Assembly: GCA_003447235.1 (NCBI GenBank)
Contig: DLZV01000036.1
Location: 1 to 6,604, forward strand
Direction: 5' to 3'
DNA length: 6,604 bases
Source: Prevotella sp.
GTDB taxonomy: Bacteria; Bacteroidota; Bacteroidia; Bacteroidales; Bacteroidaceae
Shown here one piece after another: positions 1 to 5,150 of this stretch. The translations under genes and the position numbers were made by a program. The notes under the pieces are model-generated. The model did no database searches, was not told where the DNA came from, and was given only the letters and a program-made list of their open reading frames with translations. Position 1 is the stretch's first letter. The number at the start of each line of letters is the position of its first letter.

Positions 1-2
1 CG

Positions 3-209
3 GACATCGAGAAGCATGACCAGACATATCAGTTGTGGAAGTTCACGCTTCAGCAGCGATTCCTGGATGCCGTCAATCTGAATTTCACGGTAGATAATCT
101 TTTCGATTATACACCTGAGAAGTATTATTGGAGTTCGGCGATGACCACCGGTCGCACCTTCTCTGTGGGACTTTCGGTTGACATCGACCGCATCGTGAAT
201 CTCTTCTAG
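3..209 (+). CDS. TonB-dependent receptor, C-terminal fragment
   Basis: The 68 codons before TAG at 207-209 read as the last strands of an outer-membrane beta-barrel; the start lies outside the window. Visible marks are the motif NLFDYTP followed by a tyrosine/tryptophan-rich loop, GRTFSVGLSVDID near the end, and a terminal phenylalanine (..NLF), the usual C-terminal signature recognised by the BAM machinery. 'V.NLFD..Y...G..GR.f.vgl.. F' is typical of the final strands of TonB-dependent siderophore, vitamin or SusC-type receptors, which import ligands across the outer membrane using TonB-ExbBD energy. The plug domain is not in view, so the substrate cannot be told. The family assignment is good; SusC versus siderophore type is undecided. 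Confidence 0.8.
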   Translation, partial: DIEKHDQTYQLWKFTLQQRFLDAVNLNFTVDNLFDYTPEKYYWSSAMTTGRTFSVGLSVDIDRIVNLF

Positions 210-218
210 AAACCGCCA

Positions 219-234
219 TCTGGCAGTCGCCAGA
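219..234 (+). terminator. Possible hairpin terminator after the receptor gene
   Basis: TCTGGC, a four-base loop (AGTC) and GCCAGA form a 6-bp stem beginning 10 nt after the receptor stop codon. It is followed by CCCCAAAT rather than a T-run, so it is not a textbook intrinsic terminator. Its position is the main support. Confidence 0.35.
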
Positions 235-307
235 CCCCAAATAGGTTAAAAAGCCATAGTGAAGGATGCTTTTCTTCAAATTATGCCGTATTTTCGGTGT
301 GAAATCG

Positions 308-315
308 TAATTTTG
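308..315 (+). promoter_or_regulatory. -7 element (TAATTTTG) for the 54-codon ORF
   Basis: TAATTTTG matches the Bacteroidota -7 consensus TAnnTTTG exactly and lies 30 nt before the ATG at 346. No TTTG is visible at the normal -33 spacing, so the promoter is half supported. If real, the leader would be about 24 nt. Confidence 0.45.
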
Positions 316-345
316 CAGTGATTTAAAACCTATTCATTCAAAATT

Positions 346-510
346 ATGATACGAAGAATCATTCTAACTATGGCTTTTTTGGCTAGCCTTTCATTATCAG
401 CCAAGGATGTGAACATGGGCAGTTGGAGTAGGGAAGTTGTCTGGGCGGATGGCCTACCGCTTCACGAGGTGGCCGAACTGCGTGAGGTGGATGTGAAATC
501 CTTAATGTAA
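346..510 (+). CDS. Short exported protein, probably truncated by a repeat
   Basis: This 54-residue ORF begins with a convincing signal peptide: MIRR, a hydrophobic run (IILTMAFLASLSLS) and a likely cleavage after SLSA at residue 19. The mature part would be only about 35 residues (KDVNMGSWSREVVWADG...) with no domain I recognise. The last codons, TTA-ATG-TAA, lie inside heptamer repeat copy A (501-529), so the reading frame ends where the repeat begins. This suggests that a longer secreted protein lost its 3' end when the repeat region or the Fic segment arrived, but an intact small protein cannot be excluded. A -7 element at 308-315 supports transcription. An internal ATG at 370 is less likely as start because it would cut the signal peptide. 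Confidence 0.5.
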   Translation: MIRRIILTMAFLASLSLSAKDVNMGSWSREVVWADGLPLHEVAELREVDVKSLM

Positions 511-529
511 CATGTAACATGTAACAATG
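501..529 (+). repeat. Heptamer repeat copy A (TGTAACA)3, left of the Fic gene
   Basis: CTTAA is followed by three tandem TGTAACA units and then ATG. The 29 bp are the exact reverse complement of copy B at 1908-1936 and share orientation and most of their sequence with copy C at 2047-2092. The exact match ends at 501 and 529; beyond those points the flanks differ. Confidence 0.9.
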
Positions 530-596
530 GTGGCTGCATCTCCCCATGGTGAGATTTCTTATAAACCCCGCTTTCGAACCTCCCGTCCATTGGGTT

Positions 597-1523
597 CTAA
601 TCTCGATGCTTGTCGTCTGCCGCAAAGGCGCCAACGGTATCGCTCTCATTTGCACTTTGAATTTCAGTAATATCTTGCGTCTTTTTCCATTCTATGTGCA
701 TCATTCGGTTTCTCAGGTCATGTTCCTCACCAAGCAACATACTACGGAAAAAGTTTACCAAATAGATGGTTGTCTCTGTAATACCTTGAGTCAAGTCGCT
801 GTAGTTTGCACGAACCAAAGCATTACGAAAGTACCATGAGTTATCGGCTAACACATTGTTCACTACGTTAAACCCTAATGTGCGAAGATACTTAATCATA
901 AACACGGCCGTTGTTCGGGTGTTTCCCTCACAGAAAGGATGTATCTGCCATATATTGGCGCAGAAGCGTGCTAAATGGGATATAGCATCATCCACATTTA
1001 GGTTTGCATAATCAAAAGTACGTTCTTGCCCCATGTCGTAATCGAGTGTTTCGCTGATCGTATCTGCACTTGCGTAATATACGGTTTTACCACCCAGCAC
1101 CCACTCGTTTTTGGTGATATTATAGTCACGAATTCTGCCAGCTTGCTTGTAAATGCCCTCAAACAGCCTACGGTGAATGGAGGTAAGCTGGGCTGGAGTG
1201 AAAGAGAAAGTTTTCTCTGCCAGTATCTCCGTGATACGGGCAGATACTTTGTCAGCCTCCTCCGTCCGGTCGTTCTCCACTTCTTTACGTCCAGCAGCAG
1301 ACTTGTAGTAGGAATCAATGAGCATCTTGGCTTCACCAATACTGATGTCGCCTTCAATGTGTCTCTTGGCTGTGTCAAGTAGATACTCAGAGGGAGTCAG
1401 GCCATCCACTTGTTGCAAGCCGATAGCCACCTTCCAAGCCTCGCCACGCTCACGCTGCTGCGGTTCTCCTTGGCGGATATATTCCTCCAGTCCTTGTATC
1501 GTATATTTCTGTTCGTCGCTCAT
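597..1523 (-). CDS. Fic-domain protein with fused VbhA-like N-terminal region
   Basis: This 308-residue protein carries a Fic motif HPFCEGNTRT at residues 195-204, with catalytic H195, acidic E199, the G200-N201 anion hole and R203. Fic enzymes transfer AMP or another phosphate-containing group to a hydroxyl of a target protein. Residues 30-75 (VAIGLQQVDGLTPSEYL...) align by eye with the Bartonella antitoxin VbhA, placing a self-inhibitory helix in the same chain. Two key residues differ: the motif (S/T)xxxE(G/N) reads L36-QQV-D40-G41, and the second arginine of the canonical HPFx(D/E)GNGRxxR is Ala206. The region at 135-150 before the Fic motif fits the substrate-binding flap. Relatives often continue into a DNA-binding tail after the ..NRxMHI.. 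segment; this one ends soon after it (..ESDTVGAFAADDKHRD), so the C-terminus may be shortened. The ATG at 1523 gives an N-terminus starting MSDEQKYTIQ just before the conserved part. Its base composition is more A+T-rich than the genes to the right. The target is unknown. Confidence 0.88.
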   Translation of the reverse strand: MSDEQKYTIQGLEEYIRQGEPQQRERGEAWKVAIGLQQVDGLTPSEYLLDTAKRHIEGDISIGEAKMLIDSYYKSAAGRKEVENDRTEEADKVSARITEILAEKTFSFTPAQLTSIHRRLFEGIYKQAGRIRDYNITKNEWVLGGKTVYYASADTISETLDYDMGQERTFDYANLNVDDAISHLARFCANIWQIHPFCEGNTRTTAVFMIKYLRTLGFNVVNNVLADNSWYFRNALVRANYSDLTQGITETTIYLVNFFRSMLLGEEHDLRNRMMHIEWKKTQDITEIQSANESDTVGAFAADDKHRD

Positions 1524-1907
1524 ATAATTCTACTTTATCTTTTTCTTGTTCTGTCATATTTTTGACTTCTATTTGTGGTGTTAATAGCTGCTATTTTTCC
1601 GATTTTGGGGGATGATAGCGACTGCCGAGACCCAGTTTTTGCCCCCGCAGATGCAGTCTCTGACCCTACAAAGGTACGCATTTTTTTTGAATCCAACGCG
1701 CTTCTCCCTGTTTTTTGAGCGGAGGAGAGCAGGGAAGGGACCAAGTTATTTTGTTAACGAAGGTAAACATGCAAGCGGGTTGGAGGTGAAATGAGGCTTG
1801 TAATGGGTGATTTTATTGTTGCAATATATTGAGTAGTAGTAGTTTGCGTGGCAGTTGGGGATTGTTAATAGATGTTCATGGTATTTTGGGGGATTGCTAC
1901 TTTGTTA
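1524..1907. other. Intergenic region upstream of the Fic gene
   Basis: I see no convincing gene in these 384 bases. Short ORFs on both strands lack family resemblance or good composition. On the minus strand the region should hold the Fic promoter (see 1669-1676) and a leader of roughly 140 nt. One short minus-strand ORF (1450-1557, 35 codons, starting MTEQEKDKVELYERR) overlaps the Fic start in another frame; it may be a chance reading. Confidence 0.6.
1669..1676 (-). promoter_or_regulatory. Candidate -7 element (TACCTTTG) of the Fic gene
   Basis: On the minus strand TACCTTTG matches TAnnTTTG exactly. The nearest -33-like tetramer is TTGG (minus strand of 1693-1696), only 16 nt away instead of about 20, so the match is partial. 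It would place transcription start near 1662 and give a 5' leader of about 140 nt before the Fic ATG. Confidence 0.4.
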
Positions 1908-1936
1908 CATTGTTACATGTTACATGTTACATTAAG
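1908..1936 (-). repeat. Heptamer repeat copy B, right of the Fic gene, inverted to copy A
   Basis: These 29 bp are a perfect reverse complement of copy A (501-529), so A and B form inverted repeats enclosing a 1436-bp segment whose only clear gene is the Fic gene. The similarity to copy C is longer: a further TGTAACA (minus sense, 1901-1907) lies beyond the ATG end, as in C. No transposase and no obvious target-site duplication are visible next to it. Confidence 0.9.
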
Positions 1937-1971
1937 AGATATGCAATTCGCGAAAAGGAGGAGAAAAAACT

Positions 1972-2021
1972 GGTCAAAGAATAGTATATAAATAATATTA
2001 TTTATATACTATTCTTTGACC
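1972..2021. repeat. Perfect 50-bp A+T-rich palindrome
   Basis: Bases 1972-1996 (beginning GGTCAAAGAATAG) are exactly reverse-complementary to 1997-2021 with no spacer. The base next to each arm (T1971, C2022) does not pair, so the palindrome ends sharply at GGTC/GACC. It lies between inverted heptamer copies B and C, 35 nt from B and 25 nt from C, giving a nested inverted structure. Possible roles are a recombination site, a binding site for a dimeric protein, or a bidirectional terminator. None can be chosen from sequence alone. Confidence 0.95.
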
Positions 2022-2046
2022 CCGAAAATGCCCGAGTTGGGTTTCC

Positions 2047-2092
2047 CTTAACGTAACATGTAACATGTAACATGTAACAATGTAACATTAAG
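2047..2092 (+). repeat. Heptamer repeat copy C (longest copy)
   Basis: It begins CTTAACG instead of CTTAATG, continues with three further TGTAACA units after the first GTAACA, then an A and one more TGTAACA, and ends TTAAG. The ends CTTAA/TTAAG are themselves complementary. It is in the same orientation as copy A and inverted to copy B. Confidence 0.9.
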
Positions 2093-2168
2093 ATATCCTA
2101 CTTCTCACGCTTGCTCACTCTGCAAAGAATATAACTGTAAAGATTGTTTCGAATGCACATAGGCTGTC

Positions 2169-2187
2169 CACATAGCTTTGCTATGTG
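2169..2187. other. Short hairpin CACATAGC-TTT-GCTATGTG
   Basis: A perfect 8-bp stem with a 3-nt loop lies 47 nt before the -33 element of the promoter at 2234-2265. No T-run follows on the + strand. It could be an operator-like site or the remains of a terminator. Confidence 0.4.
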
Positions 2188-2233
2188 CTATTGCGCTGCG
2201 ATGAAAAAAAGTTGGAAAATATTGGCGATTTTA

Positions 2234-2265
2234 TTTGGCGGCATGAAATGTTCTTCGTATCTTTG
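2234..2265 (+). promoter_or_regulatory. Strong Bacteroidota promoter (TTTG, 20 nt, TATCTTTG)
   Basis: TTTG at 2234-2237 and TATCTTTG at 2258-2265 are separated by exactly 20 nt, matching the housekeeping sigma consensus of Bacteroidota (TTTG, 19-21 nt, TAnnTTTG). Transcription should start near 2272. The first recognisable gene downstream is at 2674, so the transcript would have a leader of about 400 nt or encode something short first. Confidence 0.75.
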
Positions 2266-2272
2266 CACCCAG

Positions 2273-2673
2273 ATGCAAGACTTGCGGAACAAGCCCATAG
2301 AGGACCCGCGATGGGCGTTTCTTACGACAGGAGTGAAGGGTAAGCAACTATCGGCGCCGGTCCTAAGCTACCATCGGCAAGGTCTCCATTTTGATTCATC
2401 TTTAAAACCTTCAACGCAATGATACAGAGTTCTTCCATAGATGAGATTGTTTTTCATAGACTTGGGTTCGCCACTCTAAGATGTCAATCTTGGCGGGGGA
2501 ATCAGCTACCGAGCTTTCCTCGGCAACTGCCTCAGAGCTTTCCTCGCCAACTGCTATCGCGGTTTCCTCGCCATCGGCCTTCTTGCTCAATTCCTTCGCG
2601 GCATGATGATTTTTTTTCGGTGGGCTCTAAACTTTCTTTCTCGCGATGCGTCCTATATGAAAAAGAAGAAATC
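2273..2673 (+). other. Long leader or degenerate region between promoter and membrane-protein gene
   Basis: These 400 bases follow a good promoter but hold no gene I recognise. Candidate readings are a 49-codon ORF at 2273-2422 (begins MQDLRNKPIEDPRWAF), which would start almost at the transcription start; a 41-codon ORF at 2481-2606 (MSILAGESATELSS...); and on the minus strand an ATG-less open frame, 2411-2626, reading as an acidic repeat followed by KIDILEWRTQVYEKQSHLW. The last could be a gene remnant. In relatives this position is normally taken by an ECF sigma-factor gene, and nothing resembling one is present on either strand. Confidence 0.45.
2511..2582. repeat. Three tandem 24-bp repeats
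   Basis: Three consecutive 24-mers share the core TTTCCTCGsCA: units begin at 2511 (GAGCTTTCCTCGGCAACTGC), 2535 (GAGCTTTCCTCGCCAACTGC) and 2559 (GCGGTTTCCTCGCCATCGGC). The third unit is the most diverged. The period is a multiple of three, so every frame shows an 8-residue repeat. On the minus strand it reads as acidic (..GEESSEAVAEESS..), on the plus strand as Ser/Ala-rich or Pro/Arg-rich. Confidence 0.85.
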
Positions 2674-3054
2674 ATGATGGAGATAGATGAGGCATTGAAG
2701 ACCCGGTACGGTACAGAGCGTCCCTTCACCGTCCCCGACGCCTATTTTGATCACGTAGAGGAGGAGGTGATGCGGAGCGTGGCTGCCGAGGCAGCGCCGC
2801 CCGTGGTGCGCGTCGTCCGCAAGTCTTTGTGGAAGCAGTTGTCGCCCCTTGTGGCAGCCGCTTGCGTGGTGGGCATGATTGTCCTTGTCGGACTTGGCGT
2901 GAGCTCGACGAATCCGCAGGGCGACATGGCGGCGACCGTGTCCCACGCCCCCAAGGTCTCGAAGGCGGAATCCTATACCGACGACCTCGACCGGCTCGCC
3001 GACTACACGATGATGGACGAGGACGACGCCTACGCCTATATCTCCGGAGAATAA
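2674..3054 (+). CDS. Single-pass membrane protein of sigma-factor-linked type
   Basis: The 126-residue protein has a cytoplasmic-type N-terminus with the motif PFTVPDAYFDHVEEEVM at residues 17-33, one hydrophobic segment at about 56-76 (LSPLVAAACVVGMIVLVGLGV), and an acidic tail ending DEDDAYAYISGE. The pattern 'F.VP..YF' plus one membrane helix plus a final 'D.D..YAYI' is what I know from short Bacteroidales membrane proteins encoded between an ECF sigma factor and a Spy-like protein, so an anti-sigma-like or envelope-sensing role is possible. That role is inference; there is no zinc-finger anti-sigma motif. The start is one of the adjacent ATGs at 2674 or 2677, preceded by an A/G-rich stretch (AAAAAGAAGAAATC). 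The same frame is open upstream to 2419, but that extension is repeat-derived and unlike coding sequence. The next gene begins 12 nt after the stop, suggesting one operon. Confidence 0.75.
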   Translation: MMEIDEALKTRYGTERPFTVPDAYFDHVEEEVMRSVAAEAAPPVVRVVRKSLWKQLSPLVAAACVVGMIVLVGLGVSSTNPQGDMAATVSHAPKVSKAESYTDDLDRLADYTMMDEDDAYAYISGE

Positions 3055-3066
3055 CACTTAGAGCCT

Positions 3067-3498
3067 ATGAACCCGTTCAGAAAACGACTCCTCCTCACGC
3101 TCCTTCTGCTCTGTGGCCTGACCGCCGCCTCGGCGCAGCACCACTTCGACGCCCAGGCCTTCGAGGCCGAGAAGCAGACCTACATCGTCCAGCAGGCACA
3201 CCTCACCCCCGAGGAGACCCGCCGTTTCGTGCCACTCTACAAGGAGATGGTGGCCAAGAAGCGCAAGATCCACGGCCAACTGCGCCAGCTGCGCAAGCAG
3301 TCGGCGGACAACGATCGTGCGGCACGCGCCCTCATCGAGCGCCGCGACAACCTCGAGATCAGCATGCGACAGGTGGAGCGCGACTACCACCTGCGGATGC
3401 TGAAGGTGATGAGTGCGGTGAAGCTCAAGGCCGCCCTCGACGCCGAGCGCAAGTTTCACCGCATGAAGTTTCGCAAGGCCGCCAGGAACGGCCATTAG
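3067..3498 (+). CDS. Spy/CpxP-like periplasmic protein
   Basis: This 143-residue protein has a clear signal peptide (MNPFRKRLLLTLLLLCGLTAASA, probable cleavage before QHH at about residue 24). The mature part is rich in charged helices: an LTPEETRRFVPLYKEM segment at about 46-61 resembles the LTxxQ-type helix of Spy/CpxP proteins, followed by long Arg/Lys/Glu helices likely to form a curved dimer. Spy-type proteins bind unfolded or aggregating proteins in the periplasm or sense envelope stress with the partner membrane protein. The pairing with the upstream single-pass membrane protein, 12 nt away, supports a joint envelope function. The C-terminus is strongly basic (KFHRMKFRKAARNGH). Chaperone activity is inferred from the fold pattern only. 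Confidence 0.7.
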   Translation: MNPFRKRLLLTLLLLCGLTAASAQHHFDAQAFEAEKQTYIVQQAHLTPEETRRFVPLYKEMVAKKRKIHGQLRQLRKQSADNDRAARALIERRDNLEISMRQVERDYHLRMLKVMSAVKLKAALDAERKFHRMKFRKAARNGH

Positions 3499-3502
3499 CC
3501 TC

Positions 3503-3514
3503 GCTCGATCGAGC
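3503..3514. other. 12-bp perfect palindrome GCTCGATCGAGC
   Basis: A perfect palindrome just after the stop of the Spy-like gene and 59 nt before the glycosidase start. It could be a dimer-binding operator or a weak hairpin; no T-run follows. Its position between two genes is the only hint of function. Confidence 0.3.
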
Positions 3515-3544
3515 CCGCAAGCAGGTTTGGCACAATTCCCTCGT

Positions 3545-3576
3545 ATGAACATCATTGCATGAAAATCATCGTATGA
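3545..3576 (+). promoter_or_regulatory. Chain of two five-codon minicistrons overlapping the glycosidase start
   Basis: Three 14-nt units each begin ATGAA, at 3545, 3559 and 3573, one in each reading frame. The first reads MNIIA-stop and the second MKIIV-stop. Each TGA overlaps the next ATG as ATGA (3559-3562 and 3573-3576), so a ribosome could terminate and restart stepwise into the main frame. The arrangement arises directly from tandem duplication of the start region. A weak promoter-like pair lies just upstream (TTTG 3526-3529, 20 nt, CATCATTG 3550-3557); if it were used, the transcript would start after the first ATG. Confidence 0.5.
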
Positions 3577-5087
3577 AAACTTCCCAGATATTGAGAGTGA
3601 TATGGCTGTCGGTGCTCCTTCTGTTGCCCGTCAGCGAGTTGGTGGCCCAGGAAAGCCGTCCGAAGCGCGAGTTTCGCGGCGCCTGGATCCAGTGCGTCAA
3701 CGGCCAGTTTCTTGGCCTCGGCACCCAGGAGATGCAGCGCACGCTGTCCTATCAGCTCGACGAGCTGCAGAAAGACGGCGTCAACGCCATTATCTTCCAG
3801 GTGCGCGCCGAGTGCGACGCCCTCTACGCGAGCCGCTACGAACCGTGGAGCCGCTTCCTGACCGGTCGCCAGGGCACGCCGCCCTCGCCCTATTGGGACC
3901 CGCTGCAGTGGATGATCGACGAGTGTCACCGTCGCGGCATGGAGCTCCACGCCTGGATCAACCCCTATCGGGCGAAGACGAAGGACACGCGCGAGCTGGC
4001 CGTCAACCACATCGCCGTGACCCATCCCGAGCGCGTCTTCGACTATGGCGGACTCAAGATCCTCGACCCCGGCCAGCGCGAGAATTGCGACTACATCCTC
4101 CGCATCGTCGGCGATATCGTCAGCCGCTATGACGTCGATGGCCTCCATATCGACGACTATTTCTATCCCTATCCCGTGGCAGGCGTCCCCATCCCCGACC
4201 AGGCCTCCTACAACCGCTACGGACGCCAGTTTGCCTCCGTCGCCGACTGGCGCCGCGACAATGTCGATGTCTTCATCAAGGCCCTCGGCGAGGAGATCCA
4301 CCGCATCAAACCGTGGGTGAAGTTTGGCGTCTCTCCCTTCGGCATCTACCGCAACAAACGGTCGGACCCCAACGGCAGCGCGACCAGCGGACTGCAGAAC
4401 TACGACGAGCTCTATGCCGACGTGCTCAAATGGGTGAACAACGGATGGATCGACTACTGCGTGCCCCAGCTCTACTGGGAGATCGGCCACAAGGCCGCCG
4501 ACTACCAGGAGCTCATCGGCTGGTGGAACCGCCATGCCGCCAACCGCCCGTTGTATATCGGCGAGGACGTCTTGCGCACGGTGAAATATCCCGACCCGCA
4601 GAACCCCAGCGTCCACCAGTTGGGCGCCAAGCACCGCCTCCACCGCCAGTGTGCCAACGTCAAGGGCACGGTGCTCTGGTATGCGAAGGCGGCGGTCGAT
4701 AACCCCGGCAACTACGGCACGGTGCTCCGCACGGACTACTGGCGCTATCCGGCCCTGCAGCCCCTCATGCCGTTCATAGATAGCGAGGCGCCCGAGAAGG
4801 TGCGCAAGGTCAAGGCGCGCTGGACGGCCCAGGGCTACACGCTCCAATGGCTGCCGGCGAAGAAGGCCAAGGGATGGCAGGACGAGGCCCATCAGTATGT
4901 GGTCTATCGCTTTGCCAAGGGCGAGAAGATCGACCTGTCCAATCCTGCCCGCATCGCCGCCATCACGCGCGAGCCGCGCTACGTCCTGCCCTACGAACAC
5001 GGCAAGACCAAGTGGGTCTATGTCGTCACCGCCCTCGACCGCATGAGCAACGAGAGCGAAGGCAAGGCAAAGAAAGTGAAACTATAA
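3573..5087 (+). CDS. Exported GHL10-family glycoside hydrolase-like protein (DigH/YngK type)
   Basis: The 504-residue protein begins with a signal peptide (MKTSQILRVIWLSVLLLLPV..., cleavage near VAQ at residue 26) and no lipobox cysteine, so it should be soluble in the periplasm or secreted. Residues about 34-400 form a TIM-barrel domain of the GHL10/DUF187 family: REFRGAWIQ (32-40), GVNAIIFQVRAECDALY (69-85), HAWINPYR (126-133), the acidic DGLHIDDYFYPYP (189-201), KFGVSPFGIYR (250-260) and DYCVPQLYWE (294-303). The strand-end acidic residues near D189-D195 and E303 are plausible active-site residues. About 405-504 is a fibronectin-III-like domain (..YTLQWLP..., QYVVYRF, WVYVVTALDRMSNES). E. 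coli DigH of this family cleaves peptide-free peptidoglycan glycans at division sites; a similar wall-remodelling role is inference, and polysaccharide degradation is the alternative. ATG 3573 is preferred over TTG 3555 because the signal peptide follows it directly. It may be read through from the upstream operon (74-nt gap). Confidence 0.9.
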   Translation: MKTSQILRVIWLSVLLLLPVSELVAQESRPKREFRGAWIQCVNGQFLGLGTQEMQRTLSYQLDELQKDGVNAIIFQVRAECDALYASRYEPWSRFLTGRQGTPPSPYWDPLQWMIDECHRRGMELHAWINPYRAKTKDTRELAVNHIAVTHPERVFDYGGLKILDPGQRENCDYILRIVGDIVSRYDVDGLHIDDYFYPYPVAGVPIPDQASYNRYGRQFASVADWRRDNVDVFIKALGEEIHRIKPWVKFGVSPFGIYRNKRSDPNGSATSGLQNYDELYADVLKWVNNGWIDYCVPQLYWEIGHKAADYQELIGWWNRHAANRPLYIGEDVLRTVKYPDPQNPSVHQLGAKHRLHRQCANVKGTVLWYAKAAVDNPGNYGTVLRTDYWRYPALQPLMPFIDSEAPEKVRKVKARWTAQGYTLQWLPAKKAKGWQDEAHQYVVYRFAKGEKIDLSNPARIAAITREPRYVLPYEHGKTKWVYVVTALDRMSNESEGKAKKVKL

Positions 5088-5150
5088 TCAAGGGGGATAA
5101 AAAATGGTTCTTCCGAAATATGGGGTGATACGACGTGGACACATAGAAGA

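Noticed and set aside
527..670. 47-codon plus-strand ORF starting in copy A (MVAASPHGEISYKPRF..)
   Set aside because: It overlaps the 3' end of the Fic gene antisense, has no signal or family resemblance, and becomes Arg/Gln-rich; it is probably a shadow.
1535..1744. 69-codon minus-strand ORF upstream of the Fic gene
   Set aside because: Its Ser/Lys/Arg-rich composition, its overlap with the likely Fic promoter and leader, and the lack of any motif make a chance ORF most likely.
501..1936. Classical insertion sequence with A and B as terminal repeats
   Set aside because: There is no transposase and the flanking bases (left AAATC, right AGATA) show no target-site duplication. A third copy outside the segment also argues against simple IS ends.
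501..2092. CRISPR array or plasmid-type iteron origin
   Set aside because: The heptamers are directly adjacent without spacers, there is no cas or replication-initiator gene, and the arrays are dispersed in two orientations.
2419..2673. N-terminal extension of the membrane protein to an ATG at 2419
   Set aside because: The added part is Arg/Pro/Ser-rich, comes from the 24-bp repeats, and would put an implausible segment before the conserved PFTVPDAYF region. The ATG pair at 2674/2677 fits the family.
2829..3548. 239-codon plus-strand frame across the membrane-protein and Spy-like genes
   Set aside because: It overlaps two well-supported genes in another frame and reads as Arg/Pro/Gly-rich shadow sequence.
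3555..3572. TTG start adding six residues to the glycosidase
   Set aside because: The ATG at 3573 is immediately followed by a standard signal peptide. The added residues come from the 14-nt repeat.
3552..5000. 482-codon open frame on the minus strand
   Set aside because: It is antisense to the GHL10 gene, which has a signal peptide and clear family motifs. The opposite frame is open because of the high G+C codon pattern and has low-complexity Val/Ala/Gly/Asp composition.
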